NCBI GenBank assembly: GCA_022575985.1
Contig: JAKSXM010000177.1
Location: 186,001-250,000, forward strand
DNA length: 64,000 nt
Origin: Anagrus nilaparvatae
Lineage: Eukaryota > Arthropoda > Insecta > Hymenoptera > Mymaridae
Reading direction: 5' to 3'
The notes beneath the pieces were generated by a model. It was not told the DNA's origin. It saw only the letters and a program-made list of their open reading frames with translations, and made no database searches. This document shows positions 23,340 through 36,850 of this stretch, one piece after another. Position numbers and translations under genes: made by a program. The first letter of the stretch is position 1. Every line of letters starts with the position of its first letter.

Positions 23340-26300
23340 TGTTAATCATAAATTTTTTTTTAAATGTTAATAAATTATTCGACAAAGAAGTCTTTTACTG
23401 AATATTAAAATATTTAAACGAATTTCACTCATGAAATGATTAATTGTATACGGAATCAATAAAATAAATTAAAATTTTAAATATTTATGTAAAAATACAA
23501 GTCGCTCATACATGTCAAAAAATTCATTAAAAAAGTAAAAAGCGACTGTGTTAACTTACAAGATTACGTGATTATACTGCAGAAAAAAAATTTCTTTCAA
23601 CCTTATTATTAGTACTTAAAAAAAAAAATGTAAAATTATTCAATAAACAATAAAAATACATTATTTTTTATTATATGTAAAATAAAATTGTTTTTGACAA
23701 GTTAATTAAAATAAAAATCGATAAAGCATACATGATTGTAGTTAATATAAATTTGATTGACAACGATGAATTTAAAAAATAAAAGTTTGACATATATTTT
23801 TTTACTTTTTACGAAAGTACAATTTTGCAATTTTACATTTAAGTCTTTTTTTAAAATTCTGGATTTACTTTAAATTGTAGTCTTTGAAAAGAAATTTTCG
23901 TTGTTTTATAAATTATACAGAATCTGAAATTTTAATTTTCTTAAATATATAGTTTATCGGTTAGTATCAAAGAGAATTAAGAAAAATAAGTGTACAATAA
24001 ATTTTACAAAAATACGATGAAAAAATAAGCATAATCTTTTGTTTTTTTATTTATAAAAAATTTTCGCTTTCTTTTCAAAAGTCATTATGTTATATTTTAA
24101 AATACGTAGCCTAAAGGTTAACTAAAAAAAATTGCAAACGGTTTGTAAACTTATGACCATTCATACGTATTTGCTAAAAATATTATTTAGCTATAGATAT
24201 TCAGGAAATACTAATTGCAAGTATTGATTAATGGGAACTATTGATCATAATGTCCTATCAAACCTAGTCTCCTAGAATTGAATTGATAACAAGTCTCGGT
24301 AGCTGAATTATGAATACTCTTTTGTCATTTTTTTTGGGGTCAATTTCCCCCTAACCTCGCTTTAAGACAATTTTCGTACAACGCTCTTTTAGGATATGCC
24401 TGCAAACCCCCGCCCCCTCCCCTGACAAATTGATGTTCGCTATTAAAATTCAACTCACTCCCCGTAGATCCTGAAATAATGTGTGAATATTTTTTTTCTA
24501 CATCTGCATAATCGTAGGGGCCTTATTATACCTTACATGTATGATAAAAAAGTAAATTAGGGCACAAATTTACACAATTGTAAAAAAAAACCGTAATTGA
24601 ATAAAAGCTCAAGTAGATGCTACGTAGATTTATACCGCTTAATCTTTTATAAGGTATAAATAGGGGACTATAATATGACACAAAAAGGACAATTTAATCT
24701 TTCAGCCTCTCAAAAATTAGTTCCACTATGTACTCATGATCTGCATGACAAAATAATATTGTAGCTTATTCTATATGACAGTTAAAAATTTTCTAAATAT
24801 TTAAAATTTCAAAAATGACTACATTCTGAAGTTATGCAAAAATTTGCATATTAAAATAACGCAATCTAATATAACTAACAACAGCCTATAACTCTTTAAA
24901 ACGTCAAACTACGATAAAATCAAAGACAATCTGGAAGATCTTGAAGTCTTGAGTGATAAAAATCTTCAATGACATTTAAAACTTCACCGATTTTAATCTA
25001 AATTTCAAAGTTTTTATTAAAAAAAAAAAAAATGAAACTTTTCTGTGATTTTTCTATTTTCAAATTATAACAAGAAGGCACAGATAATAAATTACGAGCA
25101 AGTCATTTATCAAAAGTAAAACTATATTATTGCTTATCTTAATCTCGAACAGAGTAGAGAAGAGCGAGAGAGAATAGTATAGTTTTGATGCAAAGGTAAT
25201 AATTCAACATTAATTAAAGACTCCTATGTGTATACTAGATCAGAAACACAAATTGTTGTTTTCTGTTTTGTGTATTTATAACCATTCCCTATATTATACC
25301 TAAGAATAAATTGACAATGTTGAAATAAATGGCTTCATATCGAATTTCCATATATTGGATTAAATGAAAAAATTGTTAAATATTTTAGATCAAAATTTGA
25401 ATTTTTACGATAAGGACATAAATAAATAACATAAATATTAAACTTTATTTTTTTTTTTAAGAATCTTTGATGACATAAAATGTACAGGTACTGTGTAGTT
25501 GTTTATTTTATGTTATACAAGTATTTTTTTGAAAATTTATAAAATTATAAATTAAGAAATCAAATTTATGCATCAAAATATTTATTTTAGAAAAAAATAA
25601 GAAGATATCATGATTTTTCTTTTATATTGCAAAAATCAAAAGAATTAAATTAAATTAACTGTTTTTTTAATTCATGGTTATGAAAATAAAATTATGTAAT
25701 TTAAAAATTATCAATTAGGCTTACAAAAAATGACTACTTCAAGATAGTTTTTATAAAATTCGAAAGATTTTCAAAAGTTGATACATCATGGACCACTTTT
25801 TTAATCTATAAGTTCAAAATTAGACAATATCTCCTCTTTGGAATTTCATATCTTTCTTAGAACATGTCGATTTTGAGATTTACTAAATAACTTCAAAAAT
25901 AACTATTTTATTTTAACCTTTTCAGATGCTGTAATATAATTTAAATTAAAAATAAATAAATTTTTAAAATTTAAAATGGCGCATTTTTAACCTATAAAAA
26001 GGTAAGTTAAATTATATTGAACATGTTAAAGTTAGTTTCAAATTTTTGAATCGTTGATCAGGATACTGAAATTAACTTTTTTGAATCTGTTTAAATTTGC
26101 ATTTTTTTTAAACACCCTTAACAAAGCCTTTTCTACGTCAGATTAAAACTTGATATTAAATCTGGTAATTTTTAAAAATATAGTGTACTTGCGAATTTTT
26201 AATGATTAATCGTAATCAACTCCCAACTACACTACTATATAAATTTTAAAAATTACAAGATTTAATGTAGAAAAAAATAGCATACTAACAATAAGTATTA

Positions 26301-26450
26301 ATGTGAAAAAAAATGTAAGTTTATTTATTTATTTATTTAATTTACATAAAAAAGTAAGTAATAACTTAAAGTTAATAAAAATTATCCTTTTTTTAGCAAG
26401 GCCTTTTTTTATCCTTTTATTCTCATTTTTAAGAGCAAATGGAAATTTTT
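23340..26450. other. Gene-free AT-rich interval
   Basis: I see no exon pair or repeat family here that I can support. A short G/A-rich stretch (AGAGAAGAGCGAGAGAGA, 25152) and a C-rich stretch (24405-24425) stand out only by composition. Confidence 0.4.
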
Positions 26451-26469
26451 CGCAAAAAGGATGATAGGA

Positions 26470-26612
26470 TCGTAATGCCAGGGAAATTTCCCATGTAAAA
26501 ACTGTACCTTCAGACCTCTGAAGCTTTTCGGGTATTACTGAAGACCGACCAGACCCGACCCGAAAAAATCGAAGACCGCCCGAAGCTTCGGGTCGGGTAA
26601 CCGCACACCCCT
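26470..26612 (+). repeat. 'GAAGCTTCGGGTCGGG' dispersed repeat
   Basis: Most GC-rich copy of the family, with internal inverted GACCCGACCCGAA / CTTCGGGTCGGGT blocks and ending CCGCACACCCCTA, directly followed by a 'CTTAGAATAAT' element. Confidence 0.65.
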
Positions 26613-26930
26613 ACTTAGAATAATTAGGAGACTTTGAAAAATCTGGGTTAAGGACTTAGGAAAATACAGGTTTTTGGACTTAATATACAATAATATCGAT
26701 TTTGGGACTTGGAATAATATCGATTAAGGGACCTAGAATAATTCAGGTTTAAGGAATCAAAATAGTTTGGGTTTAGAATCTTAACAGCTAGTGAGGTGAT
26801 AATTACAAATTATAAAATTAGAAAATTGTATTGTAATGTTGAGTAACATTCGTATTATACCTAGTCCTCAGCTGGAAGTAAAAATGTTCCATGCATTTAG
26901 GTTGTGTTTACACAAACCGGTTATAAGTTT
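26613..26930 (+). repeat. 'GGGACTTAGAATAAT' dispersed repeat
   Basis: Six to seven degenerate 20-30-bp units with the phrase GGGACTTGGAATAAT are followed by a constant tail: TTAACAxCTAG, GATAATTACAAATTATAA, AACATTxGTATTAT, ATGTTCCATGCATTTAGG and ACAAACCGGTTATAAG. The order is the same in copies at 34212 and 37522. Confidence 0.75.
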
Positions 26931-27526
26931 TTTAGCATAGCATTTAACTTTTAATAAATTTCCATCAATAAAATTAATTTTTTATTGGATAAACGAAGGA
27001 AAAAAGAGGAAAAAATATTCGATAATAATCCAAAACTTTTCTTTTTACGATAAAATTTAAGCGAGTTATGCATTTTTCAAGTTATAATGTCGTTTTAGAG
27101 CCTTAAATTGGAATCAGTATAAAAATGATAGTTTTTGACAGAATCTTTACAAGATCATAACTTGGTTAATTTTCATCGAAAATAGTAAGTTTTTTTTTAT
27201 CTAGGACTACTTTTTTCCTGGCTATTCAATTCTGAAAGAAAAAAAGTCAATTATTTTAACTCTTTATGGAAAATTAATTAAAGAAGTATAAAAATTGTGA
27301 AATTATACTAAAACAGGCTAAAATCGACCTTAATGGCCGAAATCAAAATTTTTTTCGGACAGATCGATAAGATTTCGGTTTAAAAAAAATTTTGAAAAAA
27401 AAATTTAAAAAAAAAAATGGTGGGAAATGAAATATTGTGATTTATTCTTAAAACACATTTTCCCATTTTCCGGAATTTCCAGTTTATAAATCATTATTAG
27501 TGCCCGAAAAACCGTATAGGATTTAT

Positions 27527-27600
27527 TAAGGTGGGTCCATTTTACACCTTTTGAAATTTTTGGATGCATTTAACATTGTTGGCACCGTAACTGTATCCTG
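27527..27600 (+). repeat. Short dispersed repeat, copy 1 of 2
   Basis: Shares GGTGGxxCCATTTT and TTTTTGGATGCATTTAACATT with 29186-29260. Confidence 0.5.
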
Positions 27601-29185
27601 TTAAATAATATAAAAATATTAATTTTCATATAAACTAACATAAACTTATTCCACCTCAATCGCAATCATTGTAAAGGAATTTCAAATAAACATTTAAATT
27701 CATTCAAAAATATTTTCTTTAAATAACGATATAATAAAAAATAACAATTAAATTTTAAATGTGGGTGTTAAAAAAATAGTTATTTAAGCATATTATTAAA
27801 AAATATCTTACATGTATTCTCGAAAAACACAATATGATAATAAATTTTTATTAATCAAATAAAAATAACAAAAGTATTTAAAAAAAAATAAAAAATGCCA
27901 AAAAAAAAATAAAAGAGAAAGTAAACAAACACTTAGAAATTAATAAATATTCAAAAGAATTGATGAATTTGATAAAAAAAATTATAATATAAAAATTAAC
28001 ATTATATATTTATTTAGTACAAAAACATAAAAAAAAGGTATACTATATCCGGGAGATTAATTTATACATATTTTTATAACCTTAAAAATAAAAAAATTAA
28101 TATAAAATTACATAAATTACATAACGAAAATTGACAAAAGACTACATAATTAGATACATAGATATATCTTAATTCTAAAAAATTTCTATTGTATATACGC
28201 ACGTCAGACTATATATTTATATTTTCACTTTTTTTCATTATTAATTACAATATAATTTACATCCTACCATGAAAAAAAAAATATTTTTTTTAATAAGTAC
28301 GTGTAATAAATTTAAGGTGTAATAATAATGGTATTTTTTTTTGGAATTCCAATTTTAATATCTTATGTAATAAACCTTTTACTTTTCTTGATGTTTATAT
28401 GGTTGTAGAAAGTGATTTAAATATATAATGATAAGTAATTTTTTTTACGTTTAGTACGAGTAGTAATAAAATTTGAATAAAACAAGGTATTTCTTTTATT
28501 ATAATTTTTTTTAATCAATTATAAGCTAATTGTAGAATAAATTTATTGTCTTCAATAAAAATTATATGTTAAAAACTTTCTTTTAACATTTAAAGGATTT
28601 ATTTAGATTGAAATTTTGTAATTTAAGATAAATTAATTTGCGATTATAAATTATTTGTACATACGTTTATTTGACAATTGACATTTTTAACAGGTATATA
28701 AAAAAAAATTCATGACCTAGTTTCATATAAATTATCATTATTTTATTTCGTCTTTGTAATACGTGCATATTTAAAATTCATTAAATATACCAAACAAATT
28801 ACATTTTCAAAAAATTAATATCCTTTGATTGAATTTATTTGGGCCACTACAGTTAATGCAACTAAATCCTGCTTGGATAAAATTGGGTGCTATTTAAGTT
28901 TTTTGGTCTCCTGAATCTAAATCTGGGATCCATTTTTACCTGAATTGTTGTATTAGTATATATTAGTTGTTAAATTAACGATAATTTTAGATGACGATGG
29001 ATGAATGAATCCAGATTATGATTCAGTAGACTTAAAAATGAATATGCTCCACTTTTATCTACGCAGGCATTACAGGTGCACGAAATAAGCTTTGAATTTC
29101 ATACAGCAGAATATAATTTACATTAATAAAATGCTGCAATGAATAAATTTGGTTTCAGTGACCAAAAATACATACGTTTCACTGA

Positions 29186-29260
29186 GGTGGACCCATTTTC
29201 GTGCTGATAAAATTTTTGGATGCATTTAACATTGCTGGAGCCTTGAACACTAATGCTAGT
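29186..29260 (+). repeat. Short dispersed repeat, copy 2 of 2
   Basis: Same order of phrases as 27527-27600; nothing coding. Confidence 0.5.
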
Positions 29261-29423
29261 CCTCACACTGGCGCTAAAATTTTATGCCCTTCATACTTAA
29301 TATACTATTTTTTCCCTCCCTAGCATAAAATTCGTGCGTAAACCTTGGCTCGGAATTTTCTGCACTCGTTTTATGCCTTGGTAAGCACTATTAGCAAAAA
29401 TTCTAAAACTAGCGTAAACACAT

Positions 29424-29942
29424 TCGCCCCCCCCCCCACTAAAATGACTTTTTTTTCATCGGAAAATCATTTAAAACTAATAAATTAGTAAAAAAAACTT
29501 TTTTAGATAGAAAAAACACATTCGAATTAAAAAAATTTTTTTTTTTTTAATTTTAATTTTTGACCTTTTTTTTAAATTAATAATAATATAATAAATTTTT
29601 ACTTAAAGGATAAAATGATTTAATATCATCTATTATTAAATAAATTTAATTTTACTTACTTTACTGTTTGTTATTGTTTGTAAAAGTTTGTATTTGTAAA
29701 GCCCCCACTAAAGAAAACGCTAATCATATAAGACCATACATAAAAAAAATGATAAAAAATATCTACAAATACTTGCAAATACAAAAATTTTTTTACAAAA
29801 ATAATTTTTTTACATTTTTTATTTAAAAAAAAAAATTTTTTTTTGCATTTTTTTTACCCAAAACTTATTGTTAACATCTTTTAAAGTGTTGTTTAGCAAT
29901 TTCCAGCAATAATTTCATCGATTTGGTGGGGGGGGGGGGACG
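29424..29942. mobile_element. Putative inverted-repeat element bounded by C-run and G-run
   Basis: The left end is CG followed by a C-run then ACTAAAATGA. The right end is TTTGGT, a G-run, then ACGA, so the ends are inverse to each other; inner CATCG / CGATG also mirror. No ORF inside. The homopolymer makes exact boundaries uncertain. Confidence 0.45.
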
Positions 29943-31382
29943 AAAAAGATCCTTACAAACATCATTTGCAAGTTCTTTGATATGAAGTTGAAGACCTTAA
30001 ATTCAAGTTTTCATTATTATATGTTGCAAATTTTCTATGATTCACTTCGGAAATGCAAATAAAATTCTAAAATACCAAATGAAAATTATTAATTACTAAT
30101 TGATATAATAAAATGTGCACTAAGAGATTGACATAATTGGAAAGTATTTATTAATAAGTAAAATCAGTACAATACAAATTCAACACCTGCATTAAATACT
30201 TAAAAAATTTATAAATAAAAATTTCCTCAATATTAAAAAAAAAAAACAAACAAACAAAATTGCATCCTACATAATTATTCTTTAACTACAGAAAACTATT
30301 AATTCCAATATTAATAATACATAAGTATAATAAACGCATCGATGATGACACAATATCTATTTTTCATTTCAATCTATAAGTAAAAGATATAAAAAAAATG
30401 GAGAAAACCGTAGGAGTAACGCATCCTCCGGATAAAGATCGAGATCTGCCAGTATTTATATTTATTTATACTCGTCTTTTTTTTAGTTTTTTTTTTTTTT
30501 AGTTTTGTAGAATATGAGACGTTTACATAGTATAATAAAATATATGATGATTACTTTGATTTCTTTTTTTTTAATTATTGGGATTCTATAAAAGGATAAT
30601 GAACTCTTATACTTATGTTTATTTTTTTCAAATTAATTTTATGTATCTCTTTCATGTTTTGTAATAAATAAATACAAAAAAATTAAACATGGAGAATTCT
30701 TGGAGTATGTCTATCAAACCGTCTTTTTCTAGTGATAAAATTGAAAAAGTTTATAAAGTTCTTAAGTTACTGCCAAAGAGCACTGATTTAAATAAAAATT
30801 TGAAGAAATTGGAAGAATTTTTACGAAAGATTTTTAAGCTTAAAAAATTTTTTATGTCAGTTTAATTCAAAATCTTTTAAATGTTCATCTTCAAAAAGAA
30901 TTGCCCGTATATTAGATATTCATATAAATTAATAAAAATAAATAAATTTATCTTTAATAGTTACCTGTACAATCATTTTTACAAAAAATTAAAAATTTAG
31001 TCGTCCTTCATGTAAAATTCATTAGAGAATACTTAAAAACCACTTAAATTAAACTGCGTAGGTGAATTATTTAAAATAAGGCAATTAAAAATTTTTTAAA
31101 ATATAATTAAATCTTCTAAAATAATTTAATCAAAAAAAGTAACTTCAGTTTATTTATTTTTTTTATCAGTACTGTTACGTCTAAAGTCTTTAAAGATTCT
31201 ATATTCGATCTATTTCTATGTCGTCTTTTTATTTTTATTATTATAATAAAAAAAAATATATATAGGAAAATGCTAATACTCAAGTAAACCCCTTGAGAAT
31301 CCACGAAATCGAAATCTCGCGGTAAAACGATAGGGTAAACTCATTCCCACATAGAAAAAAAATTTTTTTTATACTTTTTCAG

Positions 31383-31461
31383 GATACGACGATCAGACCC
31401 TCTAGATAACTTCGATGTTTCACAGGACTTTTATTTGTATAAATACGTTTTATATATCCAA
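31383..31461 (+). other. Candidate internal exon (unassigned)
   Basis: A pyrimidine-rich acceptor (CTTTTTCAG) precedes 79 bp that read open in one frame as IRRSDPLDNFDVSQDFYLYK plus six residues, ending at a GTATGT donor. Codon choice is less AT-biased than the surroundings. No neighbouring exon could be joined to it and I do not recognise the peptide. It may be chance or a UTR. Confidence 0.2.
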
Positions 31462-31954
31462 GTATGTATCGAATAAGTTTCGACTTTAAACGAAATCGTT
31501 ATTTTATTTTTTTTTTTTTTTACTTTCTTTTTTCTTTTTTTTTTTCTTGTCATCCCATTTCTTTCTTTTTTTTTTCTTTGCCTCAATTTACTTTACGATG
31601 TATTGGAAAGACATTAAGAAAAGTATAACGATATAAAATATTTTCATTTATGTGACTTTTTTTTTCTGATCTAAATGTTAGTTTTATAAAAAATAATATT
31701 AGTTTGAATAAATACAAATTAAATTTATCTAAAAATATAAAATACTTTTAACGATTTTCTTTAATCGTATTTTTAATCAACAAATATTTTTTATTAAGCC
31801 ATTTTGAGTCGAAAATTAAATTTTTATGCACATTGCTGAAATCCACACTACTCGATATCAGTGCACTGTTCCTAAAAATAAGATTTACCCAGCGATTTCA
31901 AATAATAAGTTTGAACAATATGAATCAAATAAATGAAAGCTTTTGAAATTGATT

Positions 31955-32250
31955 ACTGAAGACCTACCTCTGACTGGACAAACCCTTGTGACTAATGGAA
32001 ATTACCTTCATGGACAATTGACCTCTGTCCTTATTGGACAAATCATACCCTGGAATGTCAAAATCAATCCCAGAAAATATTCCTCCAGAAGCCTAGTTTA
32101 TTTCGGGAATAAGTGCGAGTACAGCACCTAAATAAACTTTGAATTTCTTATTCTGAAGACCTTATCACTGGAACCCCAAGAAGGGCTAAATACTATTAAC
32201 CCTTAATATTATTCTAGAAGTAGACGCAAGTACACTATTATAGGAAAGTA
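31955..32250 (+). repeat. Degenerate direct repeat of about 190 bp
   Basis: CTGAAGACCTACCTCTGACTGG recurs as CTGAAGACCTTATCACTGG, and GTGCGAGTACAGCACC recurs as GACGCAAGTACACTATT. The 62-codon ORF covering the first unit is therefore probably repeat sequence. Confidence 0.4.
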
Positions 32251-34211
32251 AATGCTGACTTTTTTAAATTTATGAAAAAAGTTGTAAGTTCTCAATTTTT
32301 ACCGCAAATTTGCAAAAAATAGTTGTGAATTCAAAAAAATAAATTGTGAAATTTTCAATTATTCGTAAATTTTTTTAAAATGTTTTTTAAAATTTTCTAA
32401 TTAATTCATAAAGTAAAAATTTTTTTTAAATTATATTATAAGAAAAATGTTTTTTTCTAAGCTAAAAAAAAGTAGAAAAATACTTTTAAAGTATAAAATT
32501 ACTTTTTTATGTTCCAAAGGCTATTTCCGGATAAGTAAAGTGATTTAGACCCAGAAACCAAACCTAGCCTAAGTAGTAGCATCCGAAAAATTATCAAAAA
32601 ACTCACTGTATTACGTTGGAATTAGACCTCTAGAACACGACAGGTCTACCGAAAAACGGTTTTCTTAGGCAGGAAAAAAAATGACGCTAGCCACAACCAG
32701 AATATTTTCTCTTGCATCAAACGAAATTTTTTTCAGTTTATGGTATAATCGAAAACTCTATATTTGCAAAAATAGCACAAAAAACTGATACTATCTGCGA
32801 TGAGATTCAAAAATTCGTGATCAGTAACCAACAAAGCCAATAAGATGAGTAAATTTATTTGCAGAAATTTTCTTTTATTAGAAAAGGAATATAAAAGTCA
32901 AAAAGTTCCACTTTTAAAGGGTAGAATAAAAATCATTTTTAGCTTGGGAGTTTAGTCGTTTTATTATGACATAATATAATCGTATTTAAAATTGGAACCC
33001 ATCAAGCTCGGAATATAAATTTTAAAATAAAAAAAATAGATGATTTTTATTTAATAAGAATTCATACCTAAGGGTCACATTTTACGTGTATATAAAATTT
33101 GTACTTTCTAATCCCAAGTTTTTTGCCCCACAAATTAATAATTTTAAATATAAAATTTTCAGAAAATCCAAAATAGTAGGTAATTTAAAGTAATTAAGTA
33201 CCACATTTTTCCGAAATTCCTGTTTGTACTAACACATTAATTAAAAAGAACTAATTAAATTATAAAATTTTCTCTTTAAGCCAAACAGAAAATCGCAAAA
33301 AATTTAAAAAAAAAAATGAAATACTATTTTTGAAAATACTTATTTTCTAAAAAAATATACTATAAATAATACATACACAGACCGAGATAAATAAAAATGA
33401 ATGGATAAATAAAAAATAACTTTAAATATGAATTGAATGAAAAAAAAATATAAAATTTTCTAAACTTGTCAACACATTCATATAAATAAATTTATGTGAA
33501 AGCGTCCTTGTCACTTGAACTTGTCTATTTTATATACTGCATTGAATATGGTTATACTTTATAAATATGTAGCCTTAGGTTATGTACATACTTTTTAATC
33601 ATTCATTTGTTATTATTCTTGTTGTCTATTTAAAGAATTTTTATTTTTTTTAAATGCTACTTATAATTTTTTTTCCTTAAACAATTTTAAATATTTATTT
33701 AATGTAGTCATGTTTATTATGAAAAATTTTGATTTTAATTAAGATGTAGGAAAAATTTGATTTTTTTTTTGAACGTCAAAATTTTTATAGAGGAACGACA
33801 AGTGTTACTTTAAACAGTGAATTAATTAGTCACGTTTATTTTTTTTATTAAAACTAATTAATCGAATTTTTATGTTACAGCAGTTTAAAAACAGTGATAG
33901 ATTACAAGATAGATTATTAAAAATCACGAAATAAGTATTACTATTTATGTAAATTTAAACTTCTGAAGAAGATCCGGTATAATATTCGTTTTTGAAATGC
34001 TGGTAAATAGGATTTTTTTGTAAATTTTTTAGTTTATGCAAATAAATTATGGAGAAATTTTATTTTAATAAAAAAGAAATTTGTTTTTTATTTATTATTA
34101 TTTTTTATGAATTTTAATGAAGAGAGTAGCAATTATGTAAGTTTTGGTAAAGGATGATACAGTAGAAAAATTGCCAAATGGCAGGGTACAACATTTTATT
34201 TAAAATAAATT

Positions 34212-34662
34212 TTAACATGGAACATGTTTATAGGGAGGGGGTACTTCAGAACTTGAAAATTAAGGGGGGGGGGGTCAAATTTGTCCTATTTAAGGGGGGG
34301 GGTAAAATAAGACTTAGAATAATTAGGGAAGTATATATAAATAAATAAAATACTTTTAAAAGACTGAAAAATCTGGGCTTAAGGACTTAGGATAATATAG
34401 GTTTATGGACTTAGAATAATATCGATTTAGGGACTTGGAATAATTCAGGTTCAGGGACATATTATAATAATTCAGGTTTAGGGAATCAAAATAGTTTGGC
34501 TTTAGAATCTTAACAACTAGTAAGGTGATAATTACAAATTACAACAATAGAAAATTGTATTGTAATGTTGAGTAACATTTGTATTATATCTAATCCTCAT
34601 TTGGAAGTAAACATGTTCCATGCATTTAGGTTGTGTTTACACAAACCGGTTATAAGTTTTTT
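34212..34662 (+). repeat. 'GGGACTTAGAATAAT' dispersed repeat, long copy
   Basis: Starts AACATGGAACATGTTTATAG, then G-run units (GGGGGTCAAATTTGTCC), then 20-30-bp CTTAGAATAAT units, then the constant tail ending ACAAACCGGTTATAAG. The head and tail carry inverse versions of ATGTTCCATG, so it may be a degenerate inverted-repeat element. Confidence 0.75.
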
Positions 34663-34744
34663 TTTAAAACTGTTTTGGATTTTCATGATATAAACTAAGG
34701 AAACTTTTAACTAATATATTTTTTTAAATAGTCATATAAAGGAT

Positions 34745-35440
34745 TCCATGCTAATTGGGCTCAATGTATACTGAAGGGTCAAAATCTTCGAAATTCGTGC
34801 CCAGCGAGCCAAAAAACCCATATGAGCCAAATCTACACTGTAAAAAGTAACTTTCTTATATTAACAAAAAAATTAGAACATTTTCGAAAAATAAGTAAAT
34901 TTTCGAAAAAATTTGTAAATATTCGATAAAAATCGTAAATTTAGAAAAAATTCGAGTATTCTGGATTTTTTTTTGTGAATTCGCAAAAAAAATTGATAAT
35001 TTACATTTTTTTTCGAAAATTTTCAAAAAATCGTCGTAAATTTCTGAAAAATAGTTGTGAATTTACAATTTTTTTCGTAAATTCAAAAAAAAAAATCGAG
35101 AATTCTCGAATTTTTTGATAATATACTAAATTTAGTAAATTTACCATTTTTATCGAATATTTACAAAATTTTTTGAAAGTTTACTAATTTTTTGAAAAAA
35201 TTCTATTTTTTTTGTAAATCTTACAAAGTTACAGTGTAGACACTCGAAGTGTAGATAAATAAAAAATATCTCTTTTTAGGGGTAGTTTTTGCAAATTTAA
35301 GGGTGTTCCACCTATTTTTCCCGAAAAAGACCCCGAAAGTCGTGATCAGCAAACAAAGAAACTTATAGTAGACCAAAGCTGATGACGGTCAGTAATCAAC
35401 CCTCCCCCCACGATTGGTTTGAAGTATTGATCAAATTTTG
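34745..35440 (+). repeat. 'CAAAAACTACCCCTAAAAAGGGG' repeat family, copy holding an inner fold-back
   Basis: Flanks contain the family phrases (AGCGAGCCAAAAAACCCATA; TTTTTAGGGGTAGTTTTTGC; TCAGCAAACAAAG). Between them sits 34845-35237, a separate palindromic tract. Confidence 0.55.
34845..35237. mobile_element. AT-rich fold-back with TCTACACTGTAA ends
   Basis: Left TCTACACTGTAA and right TTACAGTGTAGA are exact inverses. The interior is a palindrome-like series of ATTTTCGAAAAA / GTAAATT phrases. No coding potential. Confidence 0.6.
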
Positions 35441-36423
35441 AATCGCGAAACCAAATTCAGTGGGAAATTCCCTATTAGTACCTTAGAGAAAATATTTTTA
35501 ACCACAATTTAAGTATTTGTCATTAAAAATAAGAATATTTTGATTCAATTTACCACAGCAGGCCAAGACACAAAAGTAGCTGCCAGAAATCAAGGATTTG
35601 AACTAAAGTTTCTGTCTTGGACTCAGTTAGGGTGGAATCCCTCATTTAGAATGAGATAATTTTCATATAATAAAGTAAATTAAAAGCATTTATGATTAAA
35701 TAAATTTATAATTTTTAAATAAATTTATAATTTAAAATTAAATTATTAATTTTTTCCTGCTTGATGAAACACCAAAAAATTTTACGTAATGCCTTAAATA
35801 GAAGAACTAGATTTCATTTAATTCAATATAAAAATAAATAAAAAATAAATTTAATTTTCATTTAGATCGTGATACTAAAATCATATTAAAAATACAATAA
35901 AAATTTTTTTTTCAATCAAAACTGAATAAAAACTAATCAATTTTATTTAACGTACACACAAGTTCACTATATAGCATAAATATTCTATCGAATCAAGTAT
36001 AATCGGTCAAGAGAGTGAAGGTGATATCTTAAAAATTGAACTTTCAACATCCAACGAATGCTCCATTCACATATTCTCGATATAGACTTTGGAATGCAAG
36101 TAATAATATGAAAAATATCTTTAATAATAAATTTTAGTGAGTCAGAAAGTGATCACATGCTGCGCATCGTTTATTTTAATACATGATTTTATATATCTCC
36201 ATATACATGTTTTTTTAACTGTGTGAAAGTTAGATATCAACATTCGCTTAAATCCTTCTTTTTTTTTTGTTATGAATAAGATGATGCCGCAATCATCTTT
36301 GAACAAGTCTTTTTAAACTTACCTCCCTACAGTACATACTGTATTTACTTCAATAAATTTGCACCGGAATAAGATGAGAAAAAAAAACGTATTTAAAGCG
36401 TGAACGCAATGTGAGTTCACTAC

Positions 36424-36474
36424 TTTATAGTTGTGGTGGTCTCTTAACGCACTTTCTAATTGTCGAAGATGCTT
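36424..36474 (-). other. Candidate 17-codon exon (unassigned)
   Basis: On the minus strand a good acceptor (TTATAACTTTGCAG) precedes KHLRQLESALRDHHNYK, ending at a GTAGTG donor; phase 0 at both ends. Four codons in a row end in C (GAC CAC CAC AAC), unusual here. It could be a short exon of a long-intron gene, but no partner exon was found. Confidence 0.25.
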
Positions 36475-36694
36475 CTGCAAAGTTATAACATTTCCTACAC
36501 ATAAAAAGACATTTAAATTAATACGTATACACGACTTATTAAAGATTTTATTTGTAAAAATTTAATAATTAATGTTTTTGTTGTCGGTTGTTGGTTTTTT
36601 ATGTTACAAAATTATATTTATTATTCTGTTTCTTGTAATTTTTCTTTAATATCCTTGTATATCAGCTGTCAAGTGGCCGGAGTAGATTGATAGT

Positions 36695-36850
36695 ATGAGT
36701 GCAGCGACATTTATTCATTCAGGCCAGAATTCAGATTATGCCCTAGAGCAAAAGATATTTTATGTTTATCAAAATAATTCGCAATTAATTCCTGATAAAA
36801 AACATTTTTTTAAAATGAACACAGAAATTTTGTTTTTGAAAGCTAAATAA
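36695..36850 (+). other. Candidate short ORF, 51 aa (unassigned)
   Basis: ATG at 36695 opens a frame beginning MSAATFIHSGQNSDYALEQK that ends at TAA 36848-36850. The first 70 bp are clearly less AT-rich than the rest. No homology recognised; the tail is Lys/Phe-rich and looks like background. It may be a first coding exon or chance. Confidence 0.15.

Larger units (their letters stand above)
26931..34200. other. Long gene-poor interval
   Basis: No supportable gene. It contains a repeat pair (27527-27600 and 29186-29260), a C/G-run inverted element (29424-29940), poly(T) tracts, a degenerate 200-bp tandem (31955-32250), and less AT-rich non-repetitive islands near 30398-30460, 31270-31500 and 32520-32720, discussed as candidates. 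Confidence 0.45.
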
